Shown here: piece after piece, positions 36,816-45,176 of the stretch
Position numbering within the stretch: position 1 is the first letter of the stretch
How the letters are laid out: each line of letters opens with the position of its first letter
Made by a program: the position numbers and the translations under genes
Source: Halorussus halobius
GTDB taxonomy: Archaea > Halobacteriota > Halobacteria > Halobacteriales > Haladaptataceae
Assembly: GCF_004765805.1 (NCBI RefSeq)
Contig: NZ_SBIU01000003.1
Coordinates: forward strand, 558,001 to 622,000
Length of the DNA: 64,000 nucleotides
Reading direction: 5' to 3'
Notes under the pieces: model-generated
Database searches by the model: none
What the model saw: the letters and a program-made list of their open reading frames with translations, nothing else
Told to the model about the DNA's origin: nothing

Positions 36816-37619
36816 TTAGCTCCGCCGGTCGCGCCAGGCCGGGAACTCCTCGCGGACCGCCGCAACGCGGTCGGTCTCGACGTCGGCCATCACGAGGTCG
36901 GGGTCGTCGCCGGTGCTCGCCAGCGTGGTTCCCCACGGGTCGTAGACGGTCGAGCGCCCGAGCAGTTCGGCGTCGTCGAACGCGCCCGCGCCGTTTACTG
37001 TGGCGACGAACAACTGGTTCTCGACCGCGCGCGCCCGGCCCAACAGCTTCCAGTGCTCGACCCGGGGGTACGGCCAGGCGCTCGGGACCACCACGAGTTC
37101 GGCCCCCTGCTCGGCCACCTCGCGGTAGAGTTCCGGGAATCGGAGGTCGTAGCAGGTGGTGGTTCCGACGGTCACGCCGTCGAACGCGGCGGTCTCGACG
37201 CGCTCGCCCGGGACCAGCATCCGCGCCTCGGCCGACTCGTAGCCGAACAGGTGGTGTTTGCGGTAGACCGCGAGGCGCTCCCCGTCGCGGTCGAACAGCG
37301 CGGCGGTGTTGGCCAGCCCCTCCTCGGCGGGGACCGGCGCGGTCTCGGTCGCCGCGAGGTCCTCGACTATCGTGCCGGCGAGCACGCCGACGCCGTGTTC
37401 GCGGGCCGCGTCGGCCATGCGGGTCAGCGTCGGACCCGCCAGCGGCTCGGCCGCGCGTCGGTAGGCGTCGAACGCGAAGTAACCGACGTTGAATATCTCG
37501 GGCAGGACCACGAGGTCCGCGCCCCGTGTGGCCGCCTCGGCGATGGCGGCTTCGGCGCGCTCGCGGTTGGCCTCGACCGCCCCGGCCTCGATTTCGAGTT
37601 GGGCGAGCGCGAGCCTCAC
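36816..37619 (-). CDS. carbon-nitrogen hydrolase (nitrilase superfamily)
   Basis: This 267-residue enzyme hydrolyses an amide or nitrile-type bond through a Glu-Lys-Cys triad, seen as Glu41 (VVLPEIFN), Lys121 (YRKHHLF) and Cys156 (TTCYDLRFPE). The wording resembles omega-amidase/YafV-type and CN_hydrolase members, but the substrate cannot be read. The start is GTG 37619, overlapping the stop of the SRPBCC gene (GTGA), so the two are translationally coupled. Longer in-frame versions run antisense through that gene. Confidence 0.88.
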   Translation of the reverse strand: MRLALAQLEIEAGAVEANRERAEAAIAEAATRGADLVVLPEIFNVGYFAFDAYRRAAEPLAGPTLTRMADAAREHGVGVLAGTIVEDLAATETAPVPAEEGLANTAALFDRDGERLAVYRKHHLFGYESAEARMLVPGERVETAAFDGVTVGTTTCYDLRFPELYREVAEQGAELVVVPSAWPYPRVEHWKLLGRARAVENQLFVATVNGAGAFDDAELLGRSTVYDPWGTTLASTGDDPDLVMADVETDRVAAVREEFPAWRDRRS

Positions 37620-38038
37620 GCCGGAGCCTCCTCCCGGAGCGCGGCTTCGAGGTTGTCGAGTTCCTGGTCGAAGTGCTTCTTGAAGTAGCGCTCGACGCCG
37701 GGCACCCGGCCCTCGACGGTGAACCGATTGACCAGTCGCGTCCCGCCGTCGGTCGGCGAGAGCTCGTGTTCGCCGGTCACGCGGAGCGCCGACGACCGGC
37801 CCACGAACTTCACGTAGTCGGGCGGGTCGCGTTCGACGTCCCGCGTCTGGACGGGCACGGTGGTATCGAAGAAGGGAATCGGGAGCCGGACGTGCCAGGT
37901 CGCCGAGTTCTCCCCGGTCTGCTCGAAGTCGTCCACGACGCTGATGACGCTCGCACGTCGCTCCGGGTCGGCGATGAACGCCCACACCTGCGCCGGCTCC
38001 AGATCGAGGTCGAAGGTCCGCTCCACCCGGACGGTCAT
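37616..38038 (-). CDS. SRPBCC (START-like) family protein
   Basis: This 140-residue protein has the helix-grip START/polyketide-cyclase pattern: MTVRVERTFDLDLEPAQVWAFIADPERR, a central antiparallel sheet (EHELSPTDGGTRLVNRFTVEG) and a long C-terminal helix (VERYFKKHFDQELDNLEAALREE). Such proteins bind a hydrophobic ligand in a deep pocket. Coupling to the nitrilase-type gene suggests they act in one process, which I cannot name. Confidence 0.8.
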   Translation of the reverse strand: MTVRVERTFDLDLEPAQVWAFIADPERRASVISVVDDFEQTGENSATWHVRLPIPFFDTTVPVQTRDVERDPPDYVKFVGRSSALRVTGEHELSPTDGGTRLVNRFTVEGRVPGVERYFKKHFDQELDNLEAALREEAPA

Positions 38039-38167
38039 ACCGGTGGTTCGTGGCGCGCTCTCAAAAACCCGCCGGACCGGCGCTGGCCGTCGACCGGACG
38101 GGCGGCCCGTGGCGGACGGGCAGCCCGCCGTGTTCGGTTGCGTCCGTCGCGGTCGCGGACGGGACGG

Positions 38168-38392
38168 TCACCCCGGCGTGACCTTCCACGTCGTCGATTT
38201 GGCGCGCCCCCACTTTTCGATGTCCACCTCCTCGGACTTCTCGGCGAGTTCCGGGAGCCTGACACCGACCTGCTTCGAGGAGAGTTCGAGGTGCTCGGCG
38301 ATGTTCTTCGAGCGGAAGTACCGCTCGCCCTTCGAGACGCTCTCCCGGAGGTACGCGAGGATTCGCCGTTCCTCGTCGGTGTAATCAGTCAT
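38168..38392 (-). CDS. small winged-helix protein (DUF7123-like)
   Basis: This 74-residue protein has one helix-turn-helix domain (ERRILAYLRESVSKGERYF, then SKNIAEHLELSSKQVGVRLPELAE) and a final strand WGRAKSTTWKVTPG. It matches, from memory, a haloarchaeal family called DUF7123. It could be a stand-alone DNA-binding regulator. The upstream 61 codons in frame are not convincing, so I start at ATG 38392. Confidence 0.75.
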   Translation of the reverse strand: MTDYTDEERRILAYLRESVSKGERYFRSKNIAEHLELSSKQVGVRLPELAEKSEEVDIEKWGRAKSTTWKVTPG

Positions 38393-38505
38393 TCCCGTCG
38401 TCAAGTACGGCGTTGTGACCCTTAACGATTTCTTCCGTTCGATTCGCGTCCCGGGTCGCGGGTCAGTTCGGTCGGGAACCGGACGGTCGGCCCGAAGTCG
38501 GACGG

Positions 38506-38688
38506 TCAGTCCCAGTAGAGGTGGACCGCAGCGACCGCGAGCACGCCCGCGGTGACGGCGGCGGCAAAACCCCACGCCGCGAGTTCGGTGCCCGGTGAGA
38601 CGACCATCGCGCCGGTGGCGACGACCGCCAGCAGCGTGAACAGCGTGGCGAGTCCGATGCCCATGTCGGTGGAACCCGTTTCGGCCAT
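38506..38688 (-). CDS. two-helix small membrane protein (DUF7525-like)
   Basis: This 60-residue protein has two transmembrane helices (about residues 9-29 and 36-57) and almost no soluble part. Similar haloarchaeal proteins exist (DUF7525 type, from memory) without known function. ATG 38688 is preferred over a codon eight residues upstream. Confidence 0.6.
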   Translation of the reverse strand: MAETGSTDMGIGLATLFTLLAVVATGAMVVSPGTELAAWGFAAAVTAGVLAVAAVHLYWD

Positions 38689-38773
38689 ACGTGGCCGTTT
38701 CGAGGGCCGCAACTTAATTCGTTCTACTCGGCGACGACTCAGGGCAGCTCGGAACGTCCGGCGACGACCCCGG

Positions 38774-39553
38774 TCAGAACGCGCGGAGGCTCGACTGCAA
38801 CTCGCGGTCGGTCTCCTCGGCCCGTATCTCGTGGCCGACGAGTTCGCGCAGGTCCACCGCGTAGGTCGTGGCCCCGCGCTCTAACACCGCCACGCGGCCC
38901 TGAACGCCGACTACCTCGCCGGTCGCCACCGTTTCGGGCACCGGCGCGGCGTCGAGGTCGAGTCCGTAGTCGAACGCGAACGTCTCCACCGGGTCGAACC
39001 CGTCGAGCGCGGCCGACCACGCCGACTCGTCCACGTCGCGGTGGAGGCCCGGAACCTTCGCGGGGACGCGCACGCGGTCGGTGAACTCCTCGGCCAGTCG
39101 GGCCTCGATCTGCCGGGCGACGCGGCCGTTCTCGACCGTCCGGAGGTGGGCCGCCCGGTCGGCTCCCTGCTCGCGCAGGCGGGTTCCGAGCCGCCACTCG
39201 CGGGTGACGCCGACCTTGAACGTCGCGGGCGCGAACGCCGCAAGGTAAATGGCGTGGTCCTCGTAGCAGTCCATCTCGTCTTTGAGACAGTCGCCGGTAC
39301 ACCGGGCACAGACCCACGTGCTCGCGTGGCGGTCGCAGTAGGGCGCGGCCTCGTTCGCACACGCGCGGTGGGTCCGGCCGTCGAGCGCGCCCGCACACCG
39401 GCGGTCGCCCAGCGCGTACGCGAGGCTCCGTCCGGGGGGCAGCGGTTCGCGCCGAACCCGGCCGTCCTCAGCCACCAGCAGCGCCGGCCCGACGTCGTCC
39501 GAATCGCCGTCCTCGCCGCCGACGCGCTCGGTCTCGTACCCGACGATCTGCAC
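38774..39553 (-). CDS. DUF2797 family protein with cysteine-rich zinc-binding region
   Basis: This 259-residue protein belongs to the DUF2797 family. A cluster of cysteines and histidines (CAGAL...CANEAAPYCDRHA, VCARCTGDCLKD, DCYEDHAIYLA) covers residues 53-104 and should hold zinc. The next part (FKVGVTREWRLGTRLREQGADRA) has GIY-YIG-like wording, so a nuclease fold is possible. The function is unknown. The start is GTG, with CCTTTTGGC about 26 nt upstream as TATA box. Confidence 0.8.
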   Translation of the reverse strand: MQIVGYETERVGGEDGDSDDVGPALLVAEDGRVRREPLPPGRSLAYALGDRRCAGALDGRTHRACANEAAPYCDRHASTWVCARCTGDCLKDEMDCYEDHAIYLAAFAPATFKVGVTREWRLGTRLREQGADRAAHLRTVENGRVARQIEARLAEEFTDRVRVPAKVPGLHRDVDESAWSAALDGFDPVETFAFDYGLDLDAAPVPETVATGEVVGVQGRVAVLERGATTYAVDLRELVGHEIRAEETDRELQSSLRAF

Positions 39554-39640
39554 GACCGAGCGTACGCACTGGGGGCCAAAAGGCGTGCGGTTCGCGTACG
39601 CTCTCTGGTGATGCTCTCACAGCAGGCACCGCAGTCGTAG

Positions 39641-39815
39641 CCTCGAACGCTCTCGGCGCGTACGGTGACGACGCTTGAGCCGCAAACGTATCCTCGAAAG
39701 CCCTCGGCGCGCACGGTGACGACGCTTGAGCCGCAAACGTACCCTCGAAAGCCCTCGGCGCGCACGGTGACGACGCTTGAGCCGCAAACGTACCCTCGAA
39801 AGCCCTCGGCGCGCT
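39641..39815. repeat. 51-bp tandem repeat, 3.4 copies
   Basis: Units start at 39641, 39692, 39743 and 39794 with CCTCGAA; the second and third differ at about one base, the first is slightly diverged, and the fourth breaks off after GCGCG. There are no spacers, so it is not a CRISPR. A single CCTCGAACGCCCTCGGCGCG unit start recurs at 48186 in the gap before the secretion ATPase gene. Confidence 0.85.
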
Positions 39816-40059
39816 CGCGGTCGCTGCGGAACATATCCGACGGACGTAGTTGCGACGGATAGGGGTCCCGCAGCGACTGAACTGCACGCGAGCGCCGGAA
39901 GACAGTCCTGCTCGCTTCGCTGCGCGGGCTGTGACTTCCGAGGTCACACTCGCTTCGCTCGCGTGACCGCACCTCGCCCTTTCAGTCCACCAAGGCCAAC
40001 CGTACAGCCCCGCACCCGCACCGCACTGCCCCGCCCCGCACCGCGACGGCGGGCCTCAC

Positions 40060-40200
40060 CCCTCCCCAGCCTCGGCGAGCGCCTGAACGCGCTCGCCTCC
40101 CTCGCGCGCTTCGGTGCGGTCACGAGGACCGCACCAGCGCGCGCCGACATGGAAGCGAGAGAGCCAGCGCGCGCCGACGTGGAACATGAGGTCAGCACGC
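40060..40200 (-). repeat. dispersed intergenic element, inverted copy 2
   Basis: On the minus strand the blocks CCACGTCGGCGCGCGCTG, TGCGGTCCTCGTGACCGCA, GCGCGAGGGAGGCGAGCGCG and GCTCGCCGAGGCTGGGGAG follow in the same order as in the copy at 44890. The GAAGCTAGCT end is missing here. Confidence 0.55.
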
Positions 40201-40272
40201 CGACGTCGTCCAAATTCGTGTGACCGAGTTCTCACCGCGTCGCCGAACCGCGTCGACGCTCCCCACCTGAAC

Positions 40273-40304
40273 TTTTAAATCCGAGGGCGGGACGAAACCG
40301 GGCC
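40273..40304 (+). promoter_or_regulatory. promoter and leader of the pilin-like operon (near-duplicate of 48307-48338)
   Basis: TTTTAAAT at 40273-40280 is a strong TATA box centred about 28 nt before ATG 40305. The DNA between TATA box and ATG differs from the block before the ATPase gene at only one base, and the match runs a few bases upstream to CCTGAA. Confidence 0.75.
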
Positions 40305-40769
40305 ATGTTCGACGCACCTGTCGAGACGTGGTACCTCTGGGTCGGGCTCGCGGTGGCGAGTACCGCCGCGCTCGGCGTCGCCACCAATCTGCCCCGGTCT
40401 CCCCCGCCCGACGCCGCGAGCGCCGCCGACACGGTCGATTCCGTCGCCGCCAGCGAACACGCCGCGACCGGCGTCCACCCCGTGTCGGTCGACGCGGTCC
40501 GGGTCGGGCCCTACCGGCTCGGACTCCGGACGGACGGCGCGAGGGCCCACGCGACGTTCGCTTACGGTCCGGTGACGCCCGTCGGGTCGGGAACCGCGCT
40601 CCGGGACGTCCTCCGGGGTGCGCCGCCCGAGACCGCGTTCGGTTCTCCGGCGGACTTCCGTCGCTCGGCGGCTGCCGCGCGCAATCGGACGCCCGAGTGG
40701 CGGTCGCGCGAGGAACTGACCGTCCGGCGCGTCTCGTGGGAGGGCGTGGATGTCACGCTGGTCGGGTGA
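40305..40769 (+). CDS. pilus-operon protein with N-terminal membrane helix (DUF7283-like)
   Basis: This 154-residue protein has one N-terminal helix (WYLWVGLAVASTAALGVATN) and a soluble remainder that should lie outside. I place it, from memory, with the haloarchaeal families DUF7283-DUF7286, which sit together beside secretion ATPase genes. It contains no catalytic motif. It is the first gene of a four-gene operon whose members overlap, so a structural or assembly role in a pilus-like machine is inferred. Confidence 0.65.
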   Translation: MFDAPVETWYLWVGLAVASTAALGVATNLPRSPPPDAASAADTVDSVAASEHAATGVHPVSVDAVRVGPYRLGLRTDGARAHATFAYGPVTPVGSGTALRDVLRGAPPETAFGSPADFRRSAAAARNRTPEWRSREELTVRRVSWEGVDVTLVG

Positions 40770-41202
40770 GGCGGTCGTTCGCCGGCTCCCGTTGTACACG
40801 TCGGCCGGAGCGAGTGGCGGGTCGGCCGGGTCGAGGGCACAGGTCGAACCCCTCGCCGCGCTGGTCGCGGTGTTCGCCGTCGGGGTCGCGCTCGCGGCCT
40901 ACGCGGGCGTCCTCGACGGGACGCTCTCGACGCCCGACCGGAATCTCGCGGACCCGACCGTCGAGCGGGCCGAACACGCGATCGCCGGGACGGGCGTCGC
41001 AGACCCCGACGCGCTCCCGGCGGGCCTGCGGGCCGCTCCGGACGGTCACCGGGTGAACCTCACGCTCGAGGCCGCCGGGCGGACCTGGCGCGCGGGACCG
41101 TCGCCGCCAGCGCGGGCCGACGCCGCCGACCTCGCGGTGAGCGTCCGGGTCGCTCCCGGCCGAATCCGGCCGGGCGAACTCCGCGCGGAGGTGTGGACGT
41201 GA
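40750..41202 (+). CDS. pilin-like protein (DUF7285-like)
   Basis: This 150-residue protein has a basic N-terminal stretch ending GSRAQVEPLAAL, then one helix (LAALVAVFAVGVALAAYAGVL, residues 35-55) and a small soluble domain. The charged leader, the Q-V-E-P after the basic end, and the single helix resemble archaeal type IV prepilins cleaved by PibD-type peptidase, though the glutamate is nearer the cut site than usual. Overlaps of 20 bp with the gene before and 4 bp with the gene after indicate tight co-expression. Confidence 0.65.
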   Translation: MSRWSGEAVVRRLPLYTSAGASGGSAGSRAQVEPLAALVAVFAVGVALAAYAGVLDGTLSTPDRNLADPTVERAEHAIAGTGVADPDALPAGLRAAPDGHRVNLTLEAAGRTWRAGPSPPARADAADLAVSVRVAPGRIRPGELRAEVWT

Positions 41203-41702
41203 GGGGCGTCAGCACGGTCGTCGACGCCTCGCTGTGTCTACTGCTGGTCTCGGCGAGCGCGCTGGTGCTCTCGGGTCCGCCCACGGCGGACGGGACGCCG
41301 CGCCAGCACGGCGTCGCTCCGGCGTCGGCCGACGAGACGGCCGAACTGCTGGCGACGGCCACGGCGCGGGTGAACTACTCGGTCGACGGTCGGACCCGCA
41401 CGGCCCACGACACGCTGGCCGGACTGCTCGCCAGCGCGGTCGACGCGGACGTCCGCACGGCCGCGCCGGGGGCGTCCTCGACCTTCGCGGAAGCTGTCAT
41501 CGGCAAGGTGAACCGGCAACTCGGACGCCTCGGCGTCGGCGTGCGAGTGGTCGCGCGAGCGCCACCGGGTCGGGTCGGCCCCGACGAGTCGCCCGCCGGT
41601 CGTCTCGCAGTGGGTCCGGCCTCACCTCCCGACGCCGACGTCCACGCCGCCGAGTTCGTCGTTCGCGAGGTGCGACTCGCCGTCAGGACGTGGTCGGCGT
41701 GA
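41199..41702 (+). CDS. pilin-like protein (DUF7284-like)
   Basis: This protein begins RGVSTVVDASLCLLLVSASA, a single N-terminal helix directly after Arg-Gly, like a very short class III prepilin signal. The rest (about 140 residues) is soluble and rich in Ala, Val and Asp. I use GTG 41199, which overlaps the previous stop as GTGA; GTG 41193 would add two residues. It probably forms part of the same membrane complex as its neighbours. Confidence 0.65.
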   Translation: MRGVSTVVDASLCLLLVSASALVLSGPPTADGTPRQHGVAPASADETAELLATATARVNYSVDGRTRTAHDTLAGLLASAVDADVRTAAPGASSTFAEAVIGKVNRQLGRLGVGVRVVARAPPGRVGPDESPAGRLAVGPASPPDADVHAAEFVVREVRLAVRTWSA

Positions 41703-44700
41703 CGGACCGCCACGGCGGGCCGGAGCGGTGGTCGGTACGACTCGCCGAAGACCGCCGCGCCCGGGTCCCGTTCGCGCTTGTCGGCGTCGTCCTGCTCGTG
41801 GGGAGCGCGGGGCTCAGCGCCACGCTCGCCGGCGGGCCGGCCCCGGCGACCGACGAGTCGGTCGGCGTGGCGATGGACCGGACGACCGCCGCCGCGACCA
41901 CCGCGCTCCGGGAGGCAGTGACCAGCGCCGGGCGCGAGGCCGCCCGTGCGCCGGTCACCGACGCCGGCAACACCACGGCGGGGCGAGTCCTGAACGACTC
42001 GGATCCGTACCGCGACTACCTCCGAATCCGAATCTACTTCGCGGCCCGCTCGGCACTCGACGGGGTCGACGTCCGAGTCGGCGACGTCGACGGGTCGGCG
42101 TCGTTGCCCGCCACGTCCAACGCCACCGCGTTGCGGGCGGCCAAGCGACGGGTCGACCTCGAATCCGCCGGGAGCGCCGAGAACGCAGGCGTTCGCGTCC
42201 GAATCGAGAACGTCACGGTCGTCGCGACCCGGGAGCGGGCGGGGACCGGCGACCGTCGCGTCGTCGCGCGCGAGGACCTGTCCCCGAGGCTGACCGTGGC
42301 GACGCCCGCGCTGGCGCTCCACGAGCGAGTCGAGCGGTTCGAGTCGCGGCTGAACCGGGGACCGCTCGCACCCGGGTTGGGCCGGCGGCTCACGGGTCGG
42401 CTGTACGCTGCGGCGTGGGCGCGTGGCTACGCCCAGTACGGGCGCGCACCGATCGAGAACGTGGTGGCCAACCGCCACGTCGAACTGGCGACCAACGGCG
42501 CGCTCCTGCGCGAACAGCGGACCGCCTTCGGAACGAGCGACCCCCGCGGTCGGCGCGCGGTCGGCTGGGCGACCGCGCGCGTCGGAGCGAGAGACCTGCT
42601 CTCGGCCGCAGACGTCCACTACGGGTCGGAGTGGTCCGGACAGCTCCTCGACGCGGTCGACCGGTACCGGCGGGACAACCCGATGCCCGGCGGCGTGACC
42701 GCTGGGGGGTCGCCGGACGAGGACTCCTCGCCCGACGCCCCTTCGCCGAACCGGACCGTCCGCGTCGGCGTCAATCGGACCGCCGACCGGGCCTTCGCGG
42801 ACGTGGTCGGCGGCGAGAACGGCACGGGACTGGCCGACGTCCTGCGGTCGGGCTACGCGGTCGACGCCCGCCTCGTCGCGACGGTTCGGCAGGTCAACGC
42901 CGAGCCGAGACCGTCGCCGCTCCGGCCGGCCGGCAACTGGAGCCTGCGCGGGACCGACGTCCGGACGACGAGCCGGGTCGACGGGATTTCGGGTCCGCCA
43001 CCCGGTACCCCGTCCGGGTGGCACCGCCTCGACTCCGACGCCCGGCGCGTCGTCCGGACCCATTCGCTGGTCGCCGACTGGGTCCGCGAGAACGAGACCG
43101 GCGGCGTCGAGACTCGCCGGACAGTCCGGCAGTGGTCCGAGACTCACGAGGTCCGGCTCGCGGTCGTCGGCGACCACGACCCGAACGGAGCGGTCGCGGC
43201 CGCGCCGTCCCGGCGGGTCGCCGGCGTCCACGAGTCCGGCGGCGCGCTCGGCGGTCCGAATCTCCGGGACGTAGACCGGGCGGCGACCGCGGAGCTGGTC
43301 GACCAGCGCGGCGGGTTCGACGCCCTCGCCCGGCGCGCGGTCGCCGGCACGCTCGACACCCGCGCTCGGCGCGTCTCGACCGAGCGCCCGGACGACCTCC
43401 GACGGTGGGTGTACGCCGACCTCGCGTCGCTCCGCGAGCGCATCCGAAACGTCACCGTGGCGGTCACGGCGGACGAGACGCTCGGGGGCGCAGCGGCCGC
43501 CGAGGGACTGGCTGGGGAACTCCGGGCGAACAGGTCGGTGCTGCTCGACGCGCCCGCCCGGTACGACGGCGTCGCCGACCGGACGCGAGTCGCGGCCCGG
43601 GCCGCGTATCTCGACCGGGTGCTCGCGCGACTCGACGCGCGCGCCGAGCGGACCGAGTCGACCCGGTCGGGAATCGACGAGGCGCTCGGCGAGGTCGGCG
43701 CGTCGCTCGACGGCGCGCGTCGGGTTCTGCGGAAGCGGACGACTCCAGCGACGCCGACGCCTCGACCGATGCCGGCCGACGGGCCCGGGTCGGCGGTGGA
43801 CCTGGACGTGTCCGGCGCGCCGCCGTACCTCACGCTGGCCGAACTCGACCACGAGCAGGTCGCGGCGATTCCGGCGGACGAGCAGCGCCACCCGCTCGCG
43901 GCCCGGAACGTCAACGTGTTCACCGCACCCTACGACGACGCGGCCGACGCAGTGGCCTCGGCGGTCGTGGGCGACGGCGCGTCCGAGCGAGCCGACCTTC
44001 GGACGGCGGCGCTGGCACTCCGGGCCGCCAACCGGACGCTCGCCGAGCGCGAGAACGCGAGCCTCGAACGCAGGCGAGCCGACCTTCGGGAGACGCTGTC
44101 GGACTCGCTGGGCCGCGGCCGCCGGCACCTCGTCGCGGAGCTGGCGGGCTCGAGATTCGACCTGACCCGTGCGGAGCGACGCGAGGCCGTTCGGGCGGGA
44201 CTCGCGCGCTGGGACGCCATCCACTCGCGGGCGCTCGCGGTGGCGAACGGCTCCGCCAGACGGGCCATCGTCGAGGCCGTGGTCCGCGAGCGTCCGGCGC
44301 TCGACCGGCCGGACCGCCGCGACTGGCTCGCCGTGCGGGTCGACCTGGCGCTCGAATCGACCCGGCGCGAGGTCGCCGGACCGTCCCGGTCGCTCGTCGA
44401 CCGGACCGCGGCGACCACCCGGTCGCTCGCGCGGGAGGCGCTGGCCGACGCCGTCTCGGACTCGCTGGCGAACGCGACCGAAGTCGCTGGCGACCGATGG
44501 TTCGGCGAGGCGCTCGGCGCGGTGCCGGCCGGCCTCCCGGTCGCGCCGGTGCCGGGCTACTGGTACGCGACGGTCAACATCTGGACGGTCGACGTGCGGG
44601 GCGAGTACGCCCGGTTCGCGGTGCGCGCGCCCCACGGCCCGCCCGACGAGTCGACGACCTACGTCCGGGCGGACGACGTGGTCCGACTCGACTGGGACGG

Positions 44701-44851
44701 GGACGGCGACGCCGAGGTCGTGGGCGAAACCGCGCCGGTCGGGTTCGAGACCGAGACGGTCGTGGCGGTGGTCGTGCCGCCCGGCCCGCCCGGCGTCGGC
44801 GACCGGGACGGGGTGCGCGAGGAGGAGTCTGCGGGGTGGTCCTCGGAGTAA
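41699..44851 (+). CDS. large membrane-anchored surface protein of the pilus operon (DUF7286-like)
   Basis: This 1050-residue protein starts at GTG 41699 in a GTGA overlap. One N-terminal helix (VPFALVGVVLLVGSAGLSATLAG, residues 24-46) is followed by about 1000 residues that should lie outside the membrane. They are rich in Arg, Ala and Asp, with many Asn-x-Ser/Thr sites for N-glycosylation and long helical stretches (AALALRAANRTLAERENASLERRRADLRETL). It lacks a C-terminal anchor and repeats of fixed length. Size and operon position suggest a tip protein, adhesin or scaffold; none is proven. No frameshift is seen in the whole length. Confidence 0.7.
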   Translation: MTDRHGGPERWSVRLAEDRRARVPFALVGVVLLVGSAGLSATLAGGPAPATDESVGVAMDRTTAAATTALREAVTSAGREAARAPVTDAGNTTAGRVLNDSDPYRDYLRIRIYFAARSALDGVDVRVGDVDGSASLPATSNATALRAAKRRVDLESAGSAENAGVRVRIENVTVVATRERAGTGDRRVVAREDLSPRLTVATPALALHERVERFESRLNRGPLAPGLGRRLTGRLYAAAWARGYAQYGRAPIENVVANRHVELATNGALLREQRTAFGTSDPRGRRAVGWATARVGARDLLSAADVHYGSEWSGQLLDAVDRYRRDNPMPGGVTAGGSPDEDSSPDAPSPNRTVRVGVNRTADRAFADVVGGENGTGLADVLRSGYAVDARLVATVRQVNAEPRPSPLRPAGNWSLRGTDVRTTSRVDGISGPPPGTPSGWHRLDSDARRVVRTHSLVADWVRENETGGVETRRTVRQWSETHEVRLAVVGDHDPNGAVAAAPSRRVAGVHESGGALGGPNLRDVDRAATAELVDQRGGFDALARRAVAGTLDTRARRVSTERPDDLRRWVYADLASLRERIRNVTVAVTADETLGGAAAAEGLAGELRANRSVLLDAPARYDGVADRTRVAARAAYLDRVLARLDARAERTESTRSGIDEALGEVGASLDGARRVLRKRTTPATPTPRPMPADGPGSAVDLDVSGAPPYLTLAELDHEQVAAIPADEQRHPLAARNVNVFTAPYDDAADAVASAVVGDGASERADLRTAALALRAANRTLAERENASLERRRADLRETLSDSLGRGRRHLVAELAGSRFDLTRAERREAVRAGLARWDAIHSRALAVANGSARRAIVEAVVRERPALDRPDRRDWLAVRVDLALESTRREVAGPSRSLVDRTAATTRSLAREALADAVSDSLANATEVAGDRWFGEALGAVPAGLPVAPVPGYWYATVNIWTVDVRGEYARFAVRAPHGPPDESTTYVRADDVVRLDWDGDGDAEVVGETAPVGFETETVVAVVVPPGPPGVGDRDGVREEESAGWSSE

Positions 44852-44889
44852 GGGGACGGATTCGTCGAGTCGCGACCGGAATCGCCCGT

Positions 44890-45055
44890 TCCACGTCGGC
44901 GCGGGCGGGCGCGGTCACGAGGACCGCGCCGAAGCGCGCGAGGGAGGCGAGCGCGTTCTGGCGCTCGCCGAGGCTGGGGAGGCGTGAGGCTCCCGCTGAG
45001 CGGTCGCGGTACGGGGCTGTGCCGCGGTACTCACTGGCTCAAGCAGAAGCTAGCT
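44890..45055 (+). repeat. dispersed intergenic element, copy 3, ending in GAAGCTAGCT
   Basis: Forward copy with CCACGTCGGCGCG, GCGGTCACGAGGACCGCG, GCGCGAGGGAGGCGAGCGCG, GAGGCTGGGGAGGCGTGAGG, GCGGTCGCGGTACGGGGCTG and the end GCAGAAGCTAGCT at 45043-45055. It closely follows copy 1 in its second half. Confidence 0.65.
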
Positions 45056-45056
45056 G

Positions 45057-45122
45057 TCGCTCCGATATGCCCGACTTGTCGCTCCGATACGCCCGATTTA
45101 GCACTCTGATATGCCCGACTTA
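45057..45122. repeat. 22-bp tandem repeat, 3 copies
   Basis: Units at 45057-45078, 45079-45100 and 45101-45122 all contain a core like CCGATATGCCCGACTT, with one to five differences between copies. It lies next to the end of copy 3 of the dispersed element. Confidence 0.8.
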
Positions 45123-45176
45123 TCGATTCGCTCGACGCGAGACGCTGACCGGACAGCCACCCGAAACGCTCCCTGC

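Larger units (their letters stand above)
39554..40272. other. gene-free gap holding two repeat families before the pilin-like operon
   Basis: No gene is supported. From left to right the gap holds the DUF2797 promoter, a 51-bp tandem array, a stretch sharing TTTCAGTCCACCA with the gap at 48.2 kb, an inverted copy of the dispersed element, and the promoter of the pilin-like operon. Open frames through the array exist in several phases only because 51 is a multiple of three. Confidence 0.55.
44852..45176. other. gene-free gap with dispersed element copy 3 and a 22-bp array
   Basis: The gap between the surface-protein gene and the convergent DUF5791-like gene contains no reading frame I trust. 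It is filled by the forward dispersed element (44890-45055) and then three 22-bp tandem repeats (45057-45122). Confidence 0.6.

Noticed and set aside
39641..39815. Possible CRISPR array
   Set aside because: The 51-bp units are directly joined with no variable spacers, and no cas gene lies in the window.
38911..39972. A repeat protein encoded across the 51-bp array (RAEGFRGYVCGSSVVTV units)
   Set aside because: The frame is open only because the unit length is a multiple of three; it also runs antisense-like through the DUF2797 gene in another phase and has no start signal.
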